Part shown: positions 1 through 7,977 of the stretch, one piece after another
Position numbering within the stretch: the first letter of the stretch is position 1
Layout: each line of letters begins with the position of its first letter
NCBI GenBank assembly: GCA_913049615.1
Contig: CAJWZI010000013.1
Coordinates: 1-15,127 of the forward strand
Length of the DNA: 15,127 nucleotides
Source: an uncultured Alphaproteobacteria bacterium
GTDB taxonomy: Bacteria > Pseudomonadota > Alphaproteobacteria > GCA-2731375
Direction: 5' to 3'
Position numbers and translations under genes: made by a program
The notes under the pieces: model-generated
Databases searched by the model: none
What the model was told of the DNA's origin: nothing
Seen by the model: only the letters and a program-made list of their open reading frames with translations

Positions 1-31
1 CAACTGCATTTGGGAGGTAATGAAACTCCAC
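1..31 (-). CDS. possible start of a further minus-strand gene, cut by the window edge
   Basis: Downstream of the dehydrogenase stop, the minus strand has a GGAAGGG purine run 5 bases before a GTG at 31-29. From that GTG the frame stays open to the window edge, reading M-E-F-H-Y-L-P-N-A-V. The spacing and direction fit the next gene of the same polysaccharide operon. A second possible start is the ATG at 9-7, which has a weaker ribosome binding site. Ten codons are too few to assign any family, so this is only a candidate. Confidence 0.25.
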   Translation of the reverse strand, partial: MEFHYLPNAV

Positions 32-50
32 CCAATCCCTTCCGAAATTC

Positions 51-1331
51 TTAGAGCTGCCAATAGGCGCGATTGTTGGGACGCTCGCCGTCCCGCCACA
101 ACCCCTTAATATCCGCGATCAACCCGCCGTCACGCACCAAATGCGACAAGTCTTTGGCATTTAGCGCCAAATAGGCGTCATGACGAACGGCGCCCACGAT
201 GGCGTCATATGGGCCCTGTCCCACCAGCGAGGGGATTAGTTCAAATCCATATAGCCGAGTGGTCTCTTCGCCATCCGCAATAGGGTCGTGCACCTCCACC
301 CGGTGACCGCGTGATTTCAATCCAGCTATCACATCGACCACCTTTGTATTGCGCAGGTCGGGTACGTTCTCCTTAAAGGTCAGCCCCATAACCAGGATGC
401 GCCCTGGCCCTGACATACGATCGTTAATACATCCCGCGATAAAATCGCCCATGGCATCGTTCAAGCGACGACCCGCCAAGATTATCTGCGGATCATGACC
501 CAATTGTTGCGCCTGGTAGGCGAGGTAATATGGATCGACGCCAATGCAGTGTCCACCCACAAGCCCTGGTGAAAAGGGAAGAAAGTTCCACTTCGTACCT
601 GCAGTTTCCAAAACGTCGTGGGCAGACAGTGATAGACGCTGGCAAATTGCGGCCACCTCGTTGACGAAGGCAATATTGATGTCGCGCTGAGCATTTTCGA
701 TGACTTTAGCAGCTTCAGCCGTCTTGATATCTAGCGCGCGAAAAACTCCCCCGCTAGTCACACGCCCATATAGATCAACCAAGCGATCAACAACCTCGTC
801 TGTCTGACCGGCAACAACCTTGGCAATCTTGTCGATGGTATGTTCTCGATCGCCCGGATTAATGCGCTCGGGCGAGTAACCCAAAAAGAAATCCTGGCCA
901 CAAACCAGTCCCGAAGCTTCCGCCAGAGCAGGACCGCAAATTTCCTCGGTGACGCCGGGGTAAACTGTGCTTTCAAACACCACGATGTTTCCTGTCTTTA
1001 ACACCGCCCCAATACCCGCACAAGCCGTCTTAACAAAACGCAGGTCCGGCTGGTTATCTTTGTCCACTGGGGTGGGCACCGTGACAATATAGATGTCCGC
1101 TGCTGCAATATCACCGCTATTGCCAGTAACCGTCAGTCGGCTGGCAACTAAATCTGACGTGGCAATTTCGCCGGTCCGGTCGTGGCCATCTCGCAACTCG
1201 CTGATCCGATCTTGATCCACGTCATATCCGATAGTTAGAAAATGCCGCGCCAGGGCCACGGCCAAGGGCAGGCCTACATAACCTAGGCCGATTACAGCAA
1301 TTGGTGTTTTTTTGGAAAAATCAGCAGTCAC
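51..1331 (-). CDS. tviB: nucleotide-sugar dehydrogenase, TviB/VipA type (UDP-N-acetylhexosamine 6-dehydrogenase)
   Basis: This is a cytoplasmic NAD-dependent enzyme that oxidises C6 of a UDP-sugar, probably UDP-GlcNAc or UDP-GalNAc, to the uronic acid used in capsule or O-antigen. At 426 aa it is full length for the UDP-glucose/GDP-mannose dehydrogenase family. The NAD-binding GLGYVG motif is at residues 15-20. The central helix reads AEAAKVIENAQRDINIAFVNE around residues 205-225 and holds the conserved Lys209. The catalytic Cys262 sits in GGHCIGVDPYY. The NAQRDINIA and TKWNFLPF stretches point to the Vi-antigen TviB branch rather than to UDP-glucose dehydrogenase proper. The start is a GTG without a clear Shine-Dalgarno, 6 bases after the stop of a truncated epimerase, so translation may be coupled. 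The substrate is inferred from family resemblance only. Confidence 0.93.
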   Translation of the reverse strand: MTADFSKKTPIAVIGLGYVGLPLAVALARHFLTIGYDVDQDRISELRDGHDRTGEIATSDLVASRLTVTGNSGDIAAADIYIVTVPTPVDKDNQPDLRFVKTACAGIGAVLKTGNIVVFESTVYPGVTEEICGPALAEASGLVCGQDFFLGYSPERINPGDREHTIDKIAKVVAGQTDEVVDRLVDLYGRVTSGGVFRALDIKTAEAAKVIENAQRDINIAFVNEVAAICQRLSLSAHDVLETAGTKWNFLPFSPGLVGGHCIGVDPYYLAYQAQQLGHDPQIILAGRRLNDAMGDFIAGCINDRMSGPGRILVMGLTFKENVPDLRNTKVVDVIAGLKSRGHRVEVHDPIADGEETTRLYGFELIPSLVGQGPYDAIVGAVRHDAYLALNAKDLSHLVRDGGLIADIKGLWRDGERPNNRAYWQL

Positions 1332-1337
1332 GGGAAG

Positions 1338-1667
1338 CTAAGCTTTATCTTCTGTAATTTCGCCAACGGTCCAGCGAATGTGAGGCGCAATGGCGTCCGG
1401 TTTGGTTTCGCGTAGATTACAGACGAATCGATGATTGGCCAGATCACCGACCTTCATATGGATCGGTTCGCCGACGCCGCAATCGTTCCAATACTTCGCC
1501 CAGTGGTGCAAAGTTGGGGTCGGCAGTGAGGGCTCGAAACCATCTTCCAGCCCCCATTTTTGCTTGGCAAAATTGTGCGCTACCCACACGGCGTCGGCCT
1601 GAACCGAGAAGTGTGTGGCCGTGGGCAAGCCCGGATAACCATCGCCACCAAGAATCGGGATGTTCAT
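1338..1667 (-). pseudogene. truncated N-terminal remnant of a UDP-sulfoquinovose synthase-like epimerase (SqdB/SQD1)
   Basis: The frame encodes about 109 aa from the ATG at 1667; an alternative ATG lies 18 bases upstream at 1685. It begins MNIPILGGDGYPGLPTA, matching the N-terminus of SQD1/SqdB-type NAD-dependent epimerases (typically GGDGYCGW.TAL), and keeps the GxxGxxG pattern. Similarity continues through the second strand and a VGDL...KPDAIAPH stretch, equivalent to VGDI...EPDSVVHF in the family. It then runs into unrelated residues and a TAG. The family is about 400 aa, so the catalytic Thr and Tyr-x3-Lys and the whole sugar-binding part are absent. The acidic residue that should bind the NAD ribose (VDN in the family) reads AHN. 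It could still be translated, but it cannot be a working epimerase. It lies 6 bases upstream of the dehydrogenase gene. Confidence 0.6.
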
Positions 1668-1703
1668 TGCGCGAGAGCCTAACATTCATCACTGTGAATT
1701 GCG

Positions 1704-1731
1704 GGGCGGGAGTAACATCAACACTCCGCCC
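1704..1731. repeat. imperfect inverted repeat in the divergent intergenic region
   Basis: GGGCGG-G-AGT at 1704-1713 pairs with ACTCCGCCC at 1723-1731: nine pairs with one bulged G and a 9-base loop. It lies between the divergent truncated epimerase and the sugar-phosphate transferase. It could be an operator or an RNA hairpin in either leader. No U-tract follows, so it is not a typical terminator. A shorter repeat, ATTCA-6-TGAAT, lies beside it at 1684-1699. Confidence 0.4.
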
Positions 1732-1786
1732 TGACAAGAGTGTCCGAGTACTCGCAAGGACCTGTGCGTGTGGTGGGAACATAGGT

Positions 1787-1792
1787 TATAAG
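1787..1792 (+). promoter_or_regulatory. candidate -10 element placing transcription start at the ATG (possible leaderless mRNA)
   Basis: TATAAG ends 5 bases before the ATG at 1798, so a sigma-70 transcript would begin at or next to the start codon. The ATG lacks a good Shine-Dalgarno (only an AGG 12 bases upstream), which fits a leaderless message. An in-frame TAA at 1789-1791 rules out an earlier start. I see no convincing -35 hexamer, so the call stays tentative. Confidence 0.35.
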
Positions 1793-1797
1793 CGCCC

Positions 1798-2835
1798 ATG
1801 TCTTGGAGCTTCATCATCATGCTTGGCATAGCGGCTGCTGCTGTGACCGTTCTGGCCACGGGCCTGGTACTTTGGCAGTTGCGGGCCCGCCAGATCCTGG
1901 ATCACCCAAACGAGCGTTCCAGTCATGACCGCGCCGTGCCGCGCGGCGGTGGCATAGCCGTCATGGCGACCTTGACAGTCGGCTGGTGTCTGCTGACTTG
2001 GTGGCAGGGCGAGTCGCCGGAAATGGCCATCATCGCACTACTCGCAATCGCTTTGGCGGGATTTTCCTTTCTCGACGATCTGAAAGGACTCCCTGCTGTT
2101 AGCCGCTTGGTTCTGCAGGCCCTGACCGTGGCGGTAGGTTGTACGCTGTTACCACAAGAGCCCGTTTTCCAGGGGATTTTTCCGCCAATTGCTGATCAAG
2201 TGGCTACGTGGTTTTGCTGGCTATGGTTTATCAATTTGTTCAACTTCATGGACGGCGTAGACGGCATTTCTGCTGTTGAAGCGAGTTGTATCGGCATAGG
2301 CATAGCCTTGATAACGGCTGGGAATGGACCTGGTGCGCATTTGGCGGCCTCCGCTGCTATAGCCGCCGGCGCGGCGATCGGCTTCGGTATTTGGAACTGG
2401 CACCCGGCGAAAATATTTCTGGGCGATGTTGGCAGCGTGGGTCTAGGATTTGTATTAGGCTGGCTATTGCTGTCCCTCGCAGCGTCCGGCCAATGGCTTC
2501 CCGCGCTTATATTACCCCTTTACTATCTTTCCGATGCCACCTGGACCCTATTGCGGCGCCTGCTGCGAGGCGAAAAATTCTGGCAGGCCCATCGATGCCA
2601 TTTTTACCAATACGCGGTTCGGCAAAGTGGCAATCACGGTCTTATCGCGCTGTTGGTTTTATGCTGCAACCTGGTCCTGATCACCGCGACCGTCTGGGCC
2701 GCCCTTTGGGACGGCGGTTGGCTAGCCCTGGTGTTAGCCAGTGTCGCGGTCCTTCTTTTGCTATACAATTTTGCCACCATGAAGACACCTGAATCATCTT
2801 CCGTAAAAAAAACGGATGGATTGGACGGATCGTGA
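1798..2835 (+). CDS. undecaprenyl-phosphate glycosyl-1-phosphate transferase, WecA/WbpL (MraY-like) family
   Basis: This integral inner-membrane enzyme moves a sugar-1-phosphate from a UDP-sugar to undecaprenyl phosphate, the first committed step of a lipid-linked surface glycan. At 345 aa it has the usual length and about ten hydrophobic segments. Family motifs appear in order: DHPNERSSH (35-43) followed by RGGG (49-52), the Mg-binding FLDDL (91-95), NLFNFMDGVDG (146-156), FLGDVGS (207-213) and a cytoplasmic HRCHFYQ (265-271) in place of the MraY HHH-type loop. NERSSHDR and NFMDGVDG are typical of the WbpL branch, whose members often use UDP-FucNAc or UDP-QuiNAc. That fits the WbpM-like dehydratase next door, whose start overlaps this gene by 4 bases (GTGA). 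The exact sugar cannot be read from the sequence. Confidence 0.92.
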   Translation: MSWSFIIMLGIAAAAVTVLATGLVLWQLRARQILDHPNERSSHDRAVPRGGGIAVMATLTVGWCLLTWWQGESPEMAIIALLAIALAGFSFLDDLKGLPAVSRLVLQALTVAVGCTLLPQEPVFQGIFPPIADQVATWFCWLWFINLFNFMDGVDGISAVEASCIGIGIALITAGNGPGAHLAASAAIAAGAAIGFGIWNWHPAKIFLGDVGSVGLGFVLGWLLLSLAASGQWLPALILPLYYLSDATWTLLRRLLRGEKFWQAHRCHFYQYAVRQSGNHGLIALLVLCCNLVLITATVWAALWDGGWLALVLASVAVLLLLYNFATMKTPESSSVKKTDGLDGS

Positions 2836-4757
2836 GCTGGCTACGGCGCATCAACAAGCGGATCGCTACGGTTGCTACTCATGACGTGTTCATGGCTATG
2901 CTGTCGTTCGAGTTATCAGTCTGGTTCCGATACCAAACCTACGGCAAACCCCAGGAATTTTTTTTCCTGTGGCACGGCACGGTTATCTTCACCGTGGTCT
3001 GTTTCCTGGTTTTTTGGCGGATGGGTTTATACCGTGGAATTTGGCACTATGCCTCCTTGTCGGACGTCATCGCCATCATCAAGGCAGTGACCTTGGCAAT
3101 TTTGATCTTTCTGCCCGTGATGTTTGTCATGGACCGCCTGGCCAACTTCCCGCGCAGCGCCATGTTCTTGAACTGGCCTCTGTTAGTGTGCCTTTTAATG
3201 GCCCCGCGCCTTCTTTATCGATTTTCGAAGGATGGCGACTTGCGTGCAGTATTTGAGCATACCAATGACGGTCGGGTGCCAGTGCTGTTGATCGGCGCCG
3301 GTGACGAGGCCGAGACCTTTATTCGCGGCCTAGCGCGAGACCGCCAAGCGGGCTATCGAGTTGTTGGCATTGTCGATCACAAGGACAGCCGCATTGGTCG
3401 CGATATTCGTGGCATTACCGTCCTGGGCGGGCTGGATCAGGTGGAGGATATCGTCAAGAATTTAACCAGGAAAGGACGAAAGCCCCAGCGCATGGTCATC
3501 ACCTGGTCCAAGTTGGATGGCCCATCCATCGGCAAGCTACTGGAGCAGGCTGAGGCCTTGGGCCTGACCCTATCCCGCATGCCTCGCATGACTGAATTTC
3601 AGAGCAGCACCGACAAGACACGACTGGAAGTCCAACCAGTGGAGGTCGCGGACCTTTTGGGCCGACCGCAACAGGTTTTGGACCAGGATGCTATGCGGGC
3701 ATTAATTGCGGGCCGGCGGATATTGATAACCGGCGCAGGTGGTACCATCGGATCCGAATTGGCGCGCCAGGTCGCTACCCACGGACCGACGCACATTTCC
3801 CTGTTGGATAATGGTGAACTTGCTCTCTACCGTATTGACCTGGAATTTGACGAAAACTGGCCGAATTTGTCCCGCAGTACCATCCTTGGAGATGTGCGCG
3901 ACGGCACACGCCTGGCGACTGTCTTTCAGCGCGAACAACCAGATCTAGTTTTCCATGCTGCCGCGTTCAAGCATGTGCCTATGGTGGAAGAGAACCCCAA
4001 TGAAGGGGTGCTGACCAACGTCATGGGCACGGCCAACGTAGCCCGCGCCTGTCTGGCGTCAGAAGTTGCTGTGATGGTGCAGATTTCCACGGACAAGGCT
4101 GTCAATCCGACTTCTATAATGGGCGCCACAAAACGCATCGCCGAGATGATTTGCCAAGGGCTGAGCCTGACATCCGCGAGCTGTCGCTTTGTTACCGTAC
4201 GTTTTGGTAATGTACTGGGTTCTACAGGTTCCGTTGTGCCCCTATTCCAACGCCAACTCGCCCGTGGCGGCCCGTTGACGGTCACGGACCGGGACGTCAC
4301 GCGCTATTTCATGACCGCGCGTGAGGCGGTGGAACTAGTCCTGCAGGCCACCGCCGCCACTCCCAGGGACGTTGAAAGCGGCAAAATCTTCGTCTTGGAC
4401 ATGGGCCAACCAGTGCGTATTCTGGACCTTGCCCGGCAGATGATCCGGCTGGCAGGATTCACGCCGGACGTAGATATCCCAATAACCTTCACGGGCCTGC
4501 GCCCTGGTGAGAAACTGTATGAAGAAATGTTGCATGACGGCGAGGCGCCCCAACCAACTAACCTAGAGGGCGTCAATTTGGCTTCCCCGAGGGTTATCGA
4601 CTATGAATTGTTGAGTGACCAAGTGGATAAACTGTCACGAGCGGCCAAGTCGCGTGATACCGCACAAACCATAGCCCTGATTCGCTATCTCGTTCCCGAA
4701 TTGCAAAATGGCGGCTACAACGTCATGAAGGAAACTACTGTCGCGCAAGCAGAATAG
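2832..4757 (+). CDS. membrane-anchored UDP-sugar 4,6-dehydratase, WbpM/CapD/PglF family
   Basis: The likely reaction is UDP-GlcNAc to UDP-4-keto-6-deoxy-GlcNAc, giving the precursor of QuiNAc, FucNAc or bacillosamine-type sugars. At 641 aa it matches the long membrane form. Hydrophobic segments fill residues 15-125. A first Rossmann-like fold starts at VLLIGAG (151-157), and the catalytic SDR domain starts at TGAGGTIG (300-307). STDKA is at 419-423, and M430-GATK434 replaces the usual Tyr-x3-Lys. That Met is normal for the WbpM family and is not a defect. GLRPGEKLYEE near the C-terminus is also typical. Translation starts at a GTG that overlaps the stop of the upstream transferase in GTGA, so the pair is probably coupled and belongs to the same glycan pathway. 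Confidence 0.93.
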   Translation: MSWLRRINKRIATVATHDVFMAMLSFELSVWFRYQTYGKPQEFFFLWHGTVIFTVVCFLVFWRMGLYRGIWHYASLSDVIAIIKAVTLAILIFLPVMFVMDRLANFPRSAMFLNWPLLVCLLMAPRLLYRFSKDGDLRAVFEHTNDGRVPVLLIGAGDEAETFIRGLARDRQAGYRVVGIVDHKDSRIGRDIRGITVLGGLDQVEDIVKNLTRKGRKPQRMVITWSKLDGPSIGKLLEQAEALGLTLSRMPRMTEFQSSTDKTRLEVQPVEVADLLGRPQQVLDQDAMRALIAGRRILITGAGGTIGSELARQVATHGPTHISLLDNGELALYRIDLEFDENWPNLSRSTILGDVRDGTRLATVFQREQPDLVFHAAAFKHVPMVEENPNEGVLTNVMGTANVARACLASEVAVMVQISTDKAVNPTSIMGATKRIAEMICQGLSLTSASCRFVTVRFGNVLGSTGSVVPLFQRQLARGGPLTVTDRDVTRYFMTAREAVELVLQATAATPRDVESGKIFVLDMGQPVRILDLARQMIRLAGFTPDVDIPITFTGLRPGEKLYEEMLHDGEAPQPTNLEGVNLASPRVIDYELLSDQVDKLSRAAKSRDTAQTIALIRYLVPELQNGGYNVMKETTVAQAE

Positions 4758-4767
4758 TCTGTCCGCT

Positions 4768-4795
4768 TTGGCACCAAAGACGCTCATGCTATAGC
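4768..4795 (+). promoter_or_regulatory. candidate sigma-70 promoter of purH with a palindrome over the -35
   Basis: TTGGCA (4768-4773) and TATAGC (4790-4795) are spaced 16 bases apart, with a TG one base before the -10 as in extended -10 promoters. The -35 lies within the palindrome CTTTGGCACCAAAG (4766-4779), which could be an operator. The region is only 79 bases long and purH starts 41 bases after the -10. Seen by eye only. Confidence 0.45.
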
Positions 4796-4836
4796 GCCGG
4801 AAAAATAATTCGAACTGTAATCAGGAGTGAACCACG

Positions 4837-6435
4837 ATGGCTGCAGAGATAGGCGATTTGGTTGTTATCAAACGTGCCTTGATCTCTGTTTCGGACAAAT
4901 GCGGCCTGGAAGCGTTGGCCCATGCCCTGGTGGATCATGGGGTGGAGATCCTGTCCACCGGAGGCACTGCCCGCGCCTTGGCTAACTCCGGCGTGCCGGC
5001 GAAGGAAGTCAGCGACTATACCGGTTTTCCTGAAATGATGGACGGTCGGGTTAAGACCTTGCACCCAAAGGTTCACGGTGGTCTTTTAGCTTTACGCGAC
5101 AATCCGGATCATACTCAATCCATGGTCGACCACAACATCGGCGTCATTGATCTGTTAGTTGTGAACCTTTATCCGTTTGAGGAAACCGTGGCTAAAGGCT
5201 CGGATTTCGCCACCTGCATCGAAAATATCGATATCGGCGGCCCAGCTATGATCCGCTCCGCTGCCAAGAACCACGCCTCTGTGACGGTATCTACTGATCC
5301 CAGCGATTATCCGGCAATCATAGAGGCCATGGCGCAACACAACGGCGCCACATACGGTGAACTGCGTCAATCCCTCGCGGCTAAGGCCTACGCCCGGACG
5401 GGCAGCTATGACGGCAAAATCGCCGCCTGGTTTTCGGCCCAGCGAGGCGAGCAATTTCCCGACCGCCTCGTGGTCACTGCAAGGAAGCAAGATGTATTAC
5501 GTTACGGTGAGAACCCCCACCAGACAGCAGCCTTCTATACCACCGGCGAACCCCGACCAGGCGTCGCCACGGCCCGTCAGTTGCAGGGCAAGGAGCTGAG
5601 TTACAACAATTTGAATGACACGGACGCTGCCTTTGAATTGATGGGTGAATTCGACCCAATAGAAGCAGCGGTGGCTATCATTAAGCATGCCAACCCCTGC
5701 GGCGTGGCAGTCGGTACTGACGTACTAAACGCTTACAAAAAGGCCCTGCGTTGCGATCCGGTCAGCGCATTCGGTGGCATCATCGCCACAAATCGTCCTT
5801 TGGACGCGGCTGCTGCCTCGGCCATGATAGAAATATTCACTGAAGTTATCATTGCCCCAGACGCCGACGAAGAAGCTATCGCAGTCATCGCCGCAAAAAA
5901 AAATCTACGCCTATTGTTGACCGGTGGCCTACCCGACGCTAACGCCACTGGCACTACGTTAAAAAATCTATCGGGCGGCTACCTGCTGCAATCCCGCGAC
6001 AACGGCTGTATCAGCCGCGATGATGTGGAGGTGGTTAGCGACCGGCCACCAAATGATCGGGAAATGTTGGATCTATTGCTAGCTTTCCGCATCTGCAAGC
6101 ACGTGAAGTCTAATGCTATTATCTATGTCAAGGATGGCGCCACAGTGGGCATCGGTGCAGGACAAATGAGCCGGGTGGACAGCGCCCGCATCGCTGCTCG
6201 CAAGTCAGAGGATGCCGCAAAAGAAGCAGGACTGTCTGAGCCAATGACCAATGGCTCCGTGGTGGCTTCAGACGCATTCTTTCCGTTTGCGGACGGCCTT
6301 TTGGCAGCTGCCGATGCCGGTGCAACAGCAGTAATTCAACCTGGTGGCTCCATGCGCGATGACGAGGTCATTGCGGCCGCTAACGAAGCAGGCCTGGCAA
6401 TGGTCCTGACCGGCATGCGCCACTTCCGTCATTGA
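4837..6435 (+). CDS. purH: bifunctional AICAR formyltransferase / IMP cyclohydrolase
   Basis: PurH carries out the last two steps of purine synthesis: formyl transfer from 10-formyl-THF to AICAR, then ring closure of FAICAR to IMP in the cytoplasm. At 532 aa it is full length. The N-terminal cyclohydrolase (MGS-like) domain begins at [11 protein letters not shown] (11-21) and contains GGTARAL and the HPKVHGG loop (76-82). The transformylase part has RYGENPHQ (222-229), [11 protein letters not shown] (251-261) and the catalytic Lys283-His284 in KHANPCG. The C-terminus has [11 protein letters not shown] and ends GMRHFRH, as in most PurH proteins. The ATG follows AGGAG at 9-base spacing, which fixes the start. 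It is unrelated to the glycan genes upstream and probably has its own promoter. Confidence 0.98.
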   Translation: MAAEIGDLVVIKRALISVSDKCGLEALAHALVDHGVEILSTGGTARALANSGVPAKEVSDYTGFPEMMDGRVKTLHPKVHGGLLALRDNPDHTQSMVDHNIGVIDLLVVNLYPFEETVAKGSDFATCIENIDIGGPAMIRSAAKNHASVTVSTDPSDYPAIIEAMAQHNGATYGELRQSLAAKAYARTGSYDGKIAAWFSAQRGEQFPDRLVVTARKQDVLRYGENPHQTAAFYTTGEPRPGVATARQLQGKELSYNNLNDTDAAFELMGEFDPIEAAVAIIKHANPCGVAVGTDVLNAYKKALRCDPVSAFGGIIATNRPLDAAAASAMIEIFTEVIIAPDADEEAIAVIAAKKNLRLLLTGGLPDANATGTTLKNLSGGYLLQSRDNGCISRDDVEVVSDRPPNDREMLDLLLAFRICKHVKSNAIIYVKDGATVGIGAGQMSRVDSARIAARKSEDAAKEAGLSEPMTNGSVVASDAFFPFADGLLAAADAGATAVIQPGGSMRDDEVIAAANEAGLAMVLTGMRHFRH

Positions 6436-6471
6436 TGCATTGTAGGTATGAAAAATTCCTTTATCAGCCGT

Positions 6472-6486
6472 GCCGCCGGTGGCGGC
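6472..6486. terminator. GC-rich hairpin between convergent purH and the MFS gene (weak terminator candidate)
   Basis: GCCGCC-GGT-GGCGGC is a perfect 6-bp stem with a 3-base loop, 37 bases after the purH stop and in the gap where two genes converge. No run of T follows on the plus strand. On the minus strand AATTTTTC lies about 20 bases past the stem. It may slow or end transcription, but it lacks the normal U-tract. Confidence 0.35.
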
Positions 6487-6555
6487 CAAATAAGGGGCTA
6501 TTGAAGTCAACGTGCTAAAGATGGAGGAAGCGGATCCGCCCATAAATATGGATCT

Positions 6556-7977
6556 CTATACAGCAACTTGAGAGCGTTCTTCCCGCACCAGCAACATAAG
6601 CAGCAGGCCTAATATTAAGAATACCAAAATGACCGCCACTCCGTACCGCTGGCTTTGCGCAAATCCAGTTATGCCGGCAACAGCAAATGGGGCGATAAAG
6701 GCCGTGGCCTTCCCACTCAACGCATAGAGACCGTAAAATTCGCCAATTTTCTCAACTGGCGCCAAACGGGAAATCATCGTCCGTGAAGCAGCCTGTGCCG
6801 GTCCGCCAAAAACGCCTATCATTATGCCGAAGAGCAGGAATAATTGTTCTGAAAGAGTCGTAAACATGCCTTCTTCTGGCGCGTTTTGGGCATAATGAAT
6901 AAAAAACAACACCGTGTCCCTCCGGTTGTCGGTACCCAGTCCTTCAACGGCGATAGAAACTACTCCTAAAGTAGCAATGATGAGGCCAACTACCGCGAAG
7001 AGGATGGTCCGTTTCGAGCCAATCCTGTCGTCAAGCCAGCCACCAGCCACGGCACCCACAGCAGCGAAGATGGTCAGGATGATGCCAAAAATTCCTAGAT
7101 TGGTCGTTGTCCAACCGAAACTTCCTGCAGCATAAATGCCGCCGAATGCAAATACGGCGGACAGACCATCGAAATAGGCCATGCGCGCCAACAGAAACAG
7201 CATGACATTGCGATAGTGGCGCACCTCCCGCAAGGTGCCAACCAGATGACGCAAGCCCTTGCGCGCCGCCTGTCGCCGGCCGATGCCACTGGGCGCTGCG
7301 TCCGGCGTGAATAGCAGCAGAGGCAGCACAAAGATAATCATCCAAACCGCCGAAAACGGACCGACCACACGATCATGTTCGTGACTTGCCTTGTCCAGAC
7401 CGAACAAGGGCACATCGGGCAGGCTGAAACCGCCCAAAATAAACCCCAATGAGATCAATCCACCCAGATATCCCAGGGCCCAGGCCCGCCCCGACAGGCG
7501 GCCCAAACGGGATCGAGCCGCAAGTCCCGGCAACATGGCGTTGTTGAAAACGGTGGCGAATTCCGCCCCCAGGCTAGCCATCACAACAAGTCCGATGATC
7601 CAAACCAGATCCCCGCCTGAGGCGCCCGGCATAGCCAGCCACAGTCCTGCGCATGCGGCGACGCAAATCAACTGAAAACAGACAATCCACGGCTTGCGCG
7701 GTCCGGCAGCATCAGCTATGGCACCCATCACGGGGCTCAACAGTGCGATGCAGAGCCCAGCGATTGCCTGACCGTAGCCCCACAATTCCTGGCCCCGCAC
7801 GGCATCGCCAACTACGTGCAAGGTAAAATATGGGGCGAAAATGAAGGTAGTAACGAGAGTGAAATAGGGCTGGTTGGCCCAGTCGAACAAAGCCCAACTA
7901 AACTGACCCAGTCGTGATGCTGGCACAGTACCAGTAATGGTCACGCTGTCATCGCCATCCGAAACTGTGAGTGCCAT
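6556..7977 (-). CDS. MFS transporter, UMF1 (Atg22-like) family
   Basis: This is a 473-aa inner-membrane protein with about twelve hydrophobic segments. The N-terminal FSWALFDWANQPYFTLV stretch (26-42) is the hallmark of the UMF1 family, and the C-terminal half has the family's LAPVEKIGEFYGLYALSGK pattern. A motif-A-like GWLDDRIGSKR lies between the halves. Substrates of bacterial UMF1 proteins are mostly unknown; the fungal relative Atg22 exports amino acids from the vacuole. The first 20 residues (ALTVSDGDDSVTITGTV) are hydrophilic and resemble no family start. The ATG at 7977 lies inside a tRNA-Ala-like sequence, with GGGAGAG as Shine-Dalgarno. A GTG at codon 18, right before PASRLGQ, would give a more usual N-terminus but has no ribosome binding site. 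It is transcribed alone and converges on purH. Confidence 0.9.
   Translation of the reverse strand: MALTVSDGDDSVTITGTVPASRLGQFSWALFDWANQPYFTLVTTFIFAPYFTLHVVGDAVRGQELWGYGQAIAGLCIALLSPVMGAIADAAGPRKPWIVCFQLICVAACAGLWLAMPGASGGDLVWIIGLVVMASLGAEFATVFNNAMLPGLAARSRLGRLSGRAWALGYLGGLISLGFILGGFSLPDVPLFGLDKASHEHDRVVGPFSAVWMIIFVLPLLLFTPDAAPSGIGRRQAARKGLRHLVGTLREVRHYRNVMLFLLARMAYFDGLSAVFAFGGIYAAGSFGWTTTNLGIFGIILTIFAAVGAVAGGWLDDRIGSKRTILFAVVGLIIATLGVVSIAVEGLGTDNRRDTVLFFIHYAQNAPEEGMFTTLSEQLFLLFGIMIGVFGGPAQAASRTMISRLAPVEKIGEFYGLYALSGKATAFIAPFAVAGITGFAQSQRYGVAVILVFLILGLLLMLLVREERSQVAV

Noticed and set aside
1514..1831. Plus-strand open frame of 105 codons
   Set aside because: It is antisense to the epimerase remnant, shows no family resemblance and runs into the start of the transferase gene in another frame.
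2286..2792. Plus-strand open frame of 168 codons inside the transferase gene
   Set aside because: It is a shadow in another frame, rich in Arg, Cys and Pro, while the main frame carries every family motif.
2832..4757. Loss of the catalytic Tyr (Met430 in MGATK) as a sign of a dead enzyme
   Set aside because: The Met in place of Tyr is standard in the WbpM/CapD/PglF family, and all other motifs are intact.
6472..6486. A firm rho-independent terminator after purH
   Set aside because: The stem is good but no U-tract follows on the plus strand, so it is kept only as a weak candidate.
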